Source: JBBQER01 sp052148155 (lineage in GTDB: Bacteria > Actinomycetota > Acidimicrobiia > IMCC26256 > PALSA-610). Taken from it: a stretch of 35,184 nucleotides of DNA. The stretch covers positions 1 to 35,184 of the forward strand of contig JBKQIY010000118.1 of the NCBI GenBank assembly GCA_052148155.1. The letters run 5' to 3'. Below the pieces are notes generated by a model. That model was not told the DNA's origin, searched no databases, and saw only the letters and a list, made by a program, of their open reading frames with translations. This document shows, in pieces, positions 34,127-35,184 of this stretch. The translations under genes and the position numbers were made by a program. Every line of letters begins with the position of its first letter. Position 1 is the first letter of the stretch.

Positions 34127-35000
34127 TCCCGAGACCGGCGCATTCGGTGTGGCCGTACAGTCCCACTACTTCTCGGTCGGTGCGATCGTGCCCTGGGTCG
34201 AAGCGGGTGTCGGCGCCGTCGCGACCCAGGCATCCTCGGAACTCAGCTACGGACCACTCGGGCTTGAACGCATGCGCGCCGGCCAGCCCGCGAACGAGGT
34301 CCTCGGCGCGCTCGTCGCGGCCGACTCCCGGCACGAGACGAGACAGGTCGCGATGGTCGACAACAACGGGTTGGCTGTCGTGCACTCCGGCTCGAGTTGC
34401 ATCGCGTACGCAGGTTCTCGCACTGCGACCGGGTGGGCAGTCCAGGCGAACATGATGCGCACCCCGACGGTCCCCGACGCGATGGCCGACGCGTTCGTCG
34501 GCGCCGCGGGTGACTTAATCGACCGACTCCTGGTCACGCTCGACGCAGCCGAAGCCGCGGGCGGCGACATTCGCGGGCAACAGTCGGCCGCCCTCCTGGT
34601 GTCCTCGACCGCGTCCGATGCCTCGGTGTCGGCCAGCACCGTGCTGCGCCTTCACGTCGAGGACCACGACCGTCCGCTGGTCGAGTTGCGCCGCCTCGTG
34701 GGAATGCACCGCGCGTACCAACTTGTCGGGGGTGCGCTCGAGCGCGCACAGTCCGGCAATCTCGAAGACGTGGTTCCGACGCTCGAACGTGCGCATGAGC
34801 TCGCGCCGGAGAGCTCCGAGATCCGCTTCTGGTTGGGCGGACTGTGGACGATGGCCGGCGATCCCCGCGGTCGCCCGATGCTCGACGAGCTGTTCGTAGC
34901 GAACTCGGGCTGGCGGGAGCTGATCCCGCGTCTCGTCACTGCCGGCGTGATTCCCGACCTTCCCGGGATGGTCGACCTGCTTACCGCTCGGGAAGCGTGA
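34101..35000 (+). CDS. DUF1028-family protein (Ntn-hydrolase-like)
   Basis: A 299-residue cytoplasmic protein. Residues 1-215 match DUF1028: MTYSIVARDPETGAFGVAVQ (1-20), VPWVEAGVGAVATQASSELS (30-49), 'GPLGLERMRAGQPANEVLGAL' and 'GRQVA..' type strands through GWAVQANMM. DUF1028 proteins are thought to have an Ntn-hydrolase-like fold; Thr2, exposed after Met removal, is a possible nucleophile, by inference. The C-terminal 80 residues (RAHELAPESSEIRFWLGGLW) look TPR-like and may bind a partner. GTG 34101 is the start that puts Thr at position 2. The 3' end overlaps the convergent oxidoreductase gene by 20 nt. Confidence 0.91.
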   Translation: MTYSIVARDPETGAFGVAVQSHYFSVGAIVPWVEAGVGAVATQASSELSYGPLGLERMRAGQPANEVLGALVAADSRHETRQVAMVDNNGLAVVHSGSSCIAYAGSRTATGWAVQANMMRTPTVPDAMADAFVGAAGDLIDRLLVTLDAAEAAGGDIRGQQSAALLVSSTASDASVSASTVLRLHVEDHDRPLVELRRLVGMHRAYQLVGGALERAQSGNLEDVVPTLERAHELAPESSEIRFWLGGLWTMAGDPRGRPMLDELFVANSGWRELIPRLVTAGVIPDLPGMVDLLTAREA

Positions 35001-35184
35001 GCGCTTGTGCTGCGATGGTGAGTGCGTCGAGGTGACCGTCGATCGAGCCGAGGCCCGCGCCCATCGTGTTGATCGAGACGTGACTCGCCGCCGCGGCTCG
35101 CCAGCGTCCGATGTGGTCGACCAGTTTGTCGACGCCACCCGCGGTCCAGCTGACGCGCCCTTCCATTCCGAGCGCGCTCGGATC
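34981..35184 (-). CDS. LLM-class (F420-dependent type) oxidoreductase, C-terminal fragment
   Basis: The minus frame is open from the window edge (35184) to TAA at 34981-34983, giving 67 residues of a larger protein that starts outside. It reads DPSALGMEGRVSWTAGG, then DKLVDHIGRWRAAAASHVSI and 'NTMGAGLGSIDGHLDALTIAAQAL'. 'AGG.DKL..HI..WR..GA.HVS..TM..G' is the usual C-terminus of luciferase-like monooxygenase family, F420-dependent oxidoreductases in actinobacteria. The internal ATG at 35166 is not the start. It overlaps the DUF1028 gene tail-to-tail by 20 nt. Confidence 0.84.
   Translation of the reverse strand, partial: DPSALGMEGRVSWTAGGVDKLVDHIGRWRAAAASHVSINTMGAGLGSIDGHLDALTIAAQALTLPER

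Overview
The window is high-GC DNA with GC-rich third codon positions, frequent GTG starts, several leaderless-looking starts and many Ser/Thr-linkered lipoproteins. With the PadR regulator, the DUF5522 and DUF1028 proteins, MptB/GT87-type mannosyltransferases and a luciferase-like (F420-type) oxidoreductase, this points to an actinobacterium. Acidimicrobiia is my best guess, as an inference from protein flavour only. No rRNA, convincing tRNA, CRISPR array or phage module was found. About a quarter of the window is gene-free, which is a lot for such a genome.

Left part (1-10.4 kb). The window opens inside an IS1380-type transposase gene, followed by a HIT-family hydrolase and a SAM methyltransferase. 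A minus-strand group comes next: a 1504-residue secreted modular protein that I read as an Agd3-like (CE18) polysaccharide deacetylase with Ig-like/FN3 stalk domains, a regulator-like gene broken by a frameshift, and a small secreted protein. A 15-nt palindrome lies directly before the giant gene's start. Then come a small membrane protein, a perfect hairpin, a secreted FN3/Yx(FWY)xxD-repeat protein, and two tiny ORFs whose stop codons overlap.

Middle (10.4-17.5 kb). A beta-propeller-like lipoprotein is followed by a molybdate/tungstate uptake operon. The order is PadR-type regulator, a perfect 21-nt palindrome over the expected -35 region, substrate-binding lipoprotein, and a fused permease-ATPase. 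A divergent phospholipase C-type phosphoesterase lipoprotein ends at a strong stem-loop.

Envelope glycan part (17.9-23 kb). Three polytopic GT-C-type enzymes are found: a DxD membrane glycosyltransferase candidate, an MptB-like alpha-1,6-mannosyltransferase and a GT87 mannosyltransferase. They suggest assembly of a lipomannan- or PIM-like envelope glycan.

Right part (23.4-35.2 kb). It holds a secreted protein with 11 RCC1-type repeats and a small membrane protein upstream, a PDZ lipoprotein, a lipoprotein carrying a free-standing SecD P1-head-like domain, and a polymerase-like polytopic protein. After a 1.15-kb empty stretch come a RodZ-C-terminal-like (DUF4115) membrane protein that may be split by a frameshift, DUF5522, DUF1028, and the 3' end of an LLM-class oxidoreductase that runs off the window.

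Overall theme: cell-surface biology (secreted modular proteins, lipoproteins, GT-C enzymes, polysaccharide modification) plus one metal-oxyanion uptake operon. I see no defence system or biosynthetic cluster.
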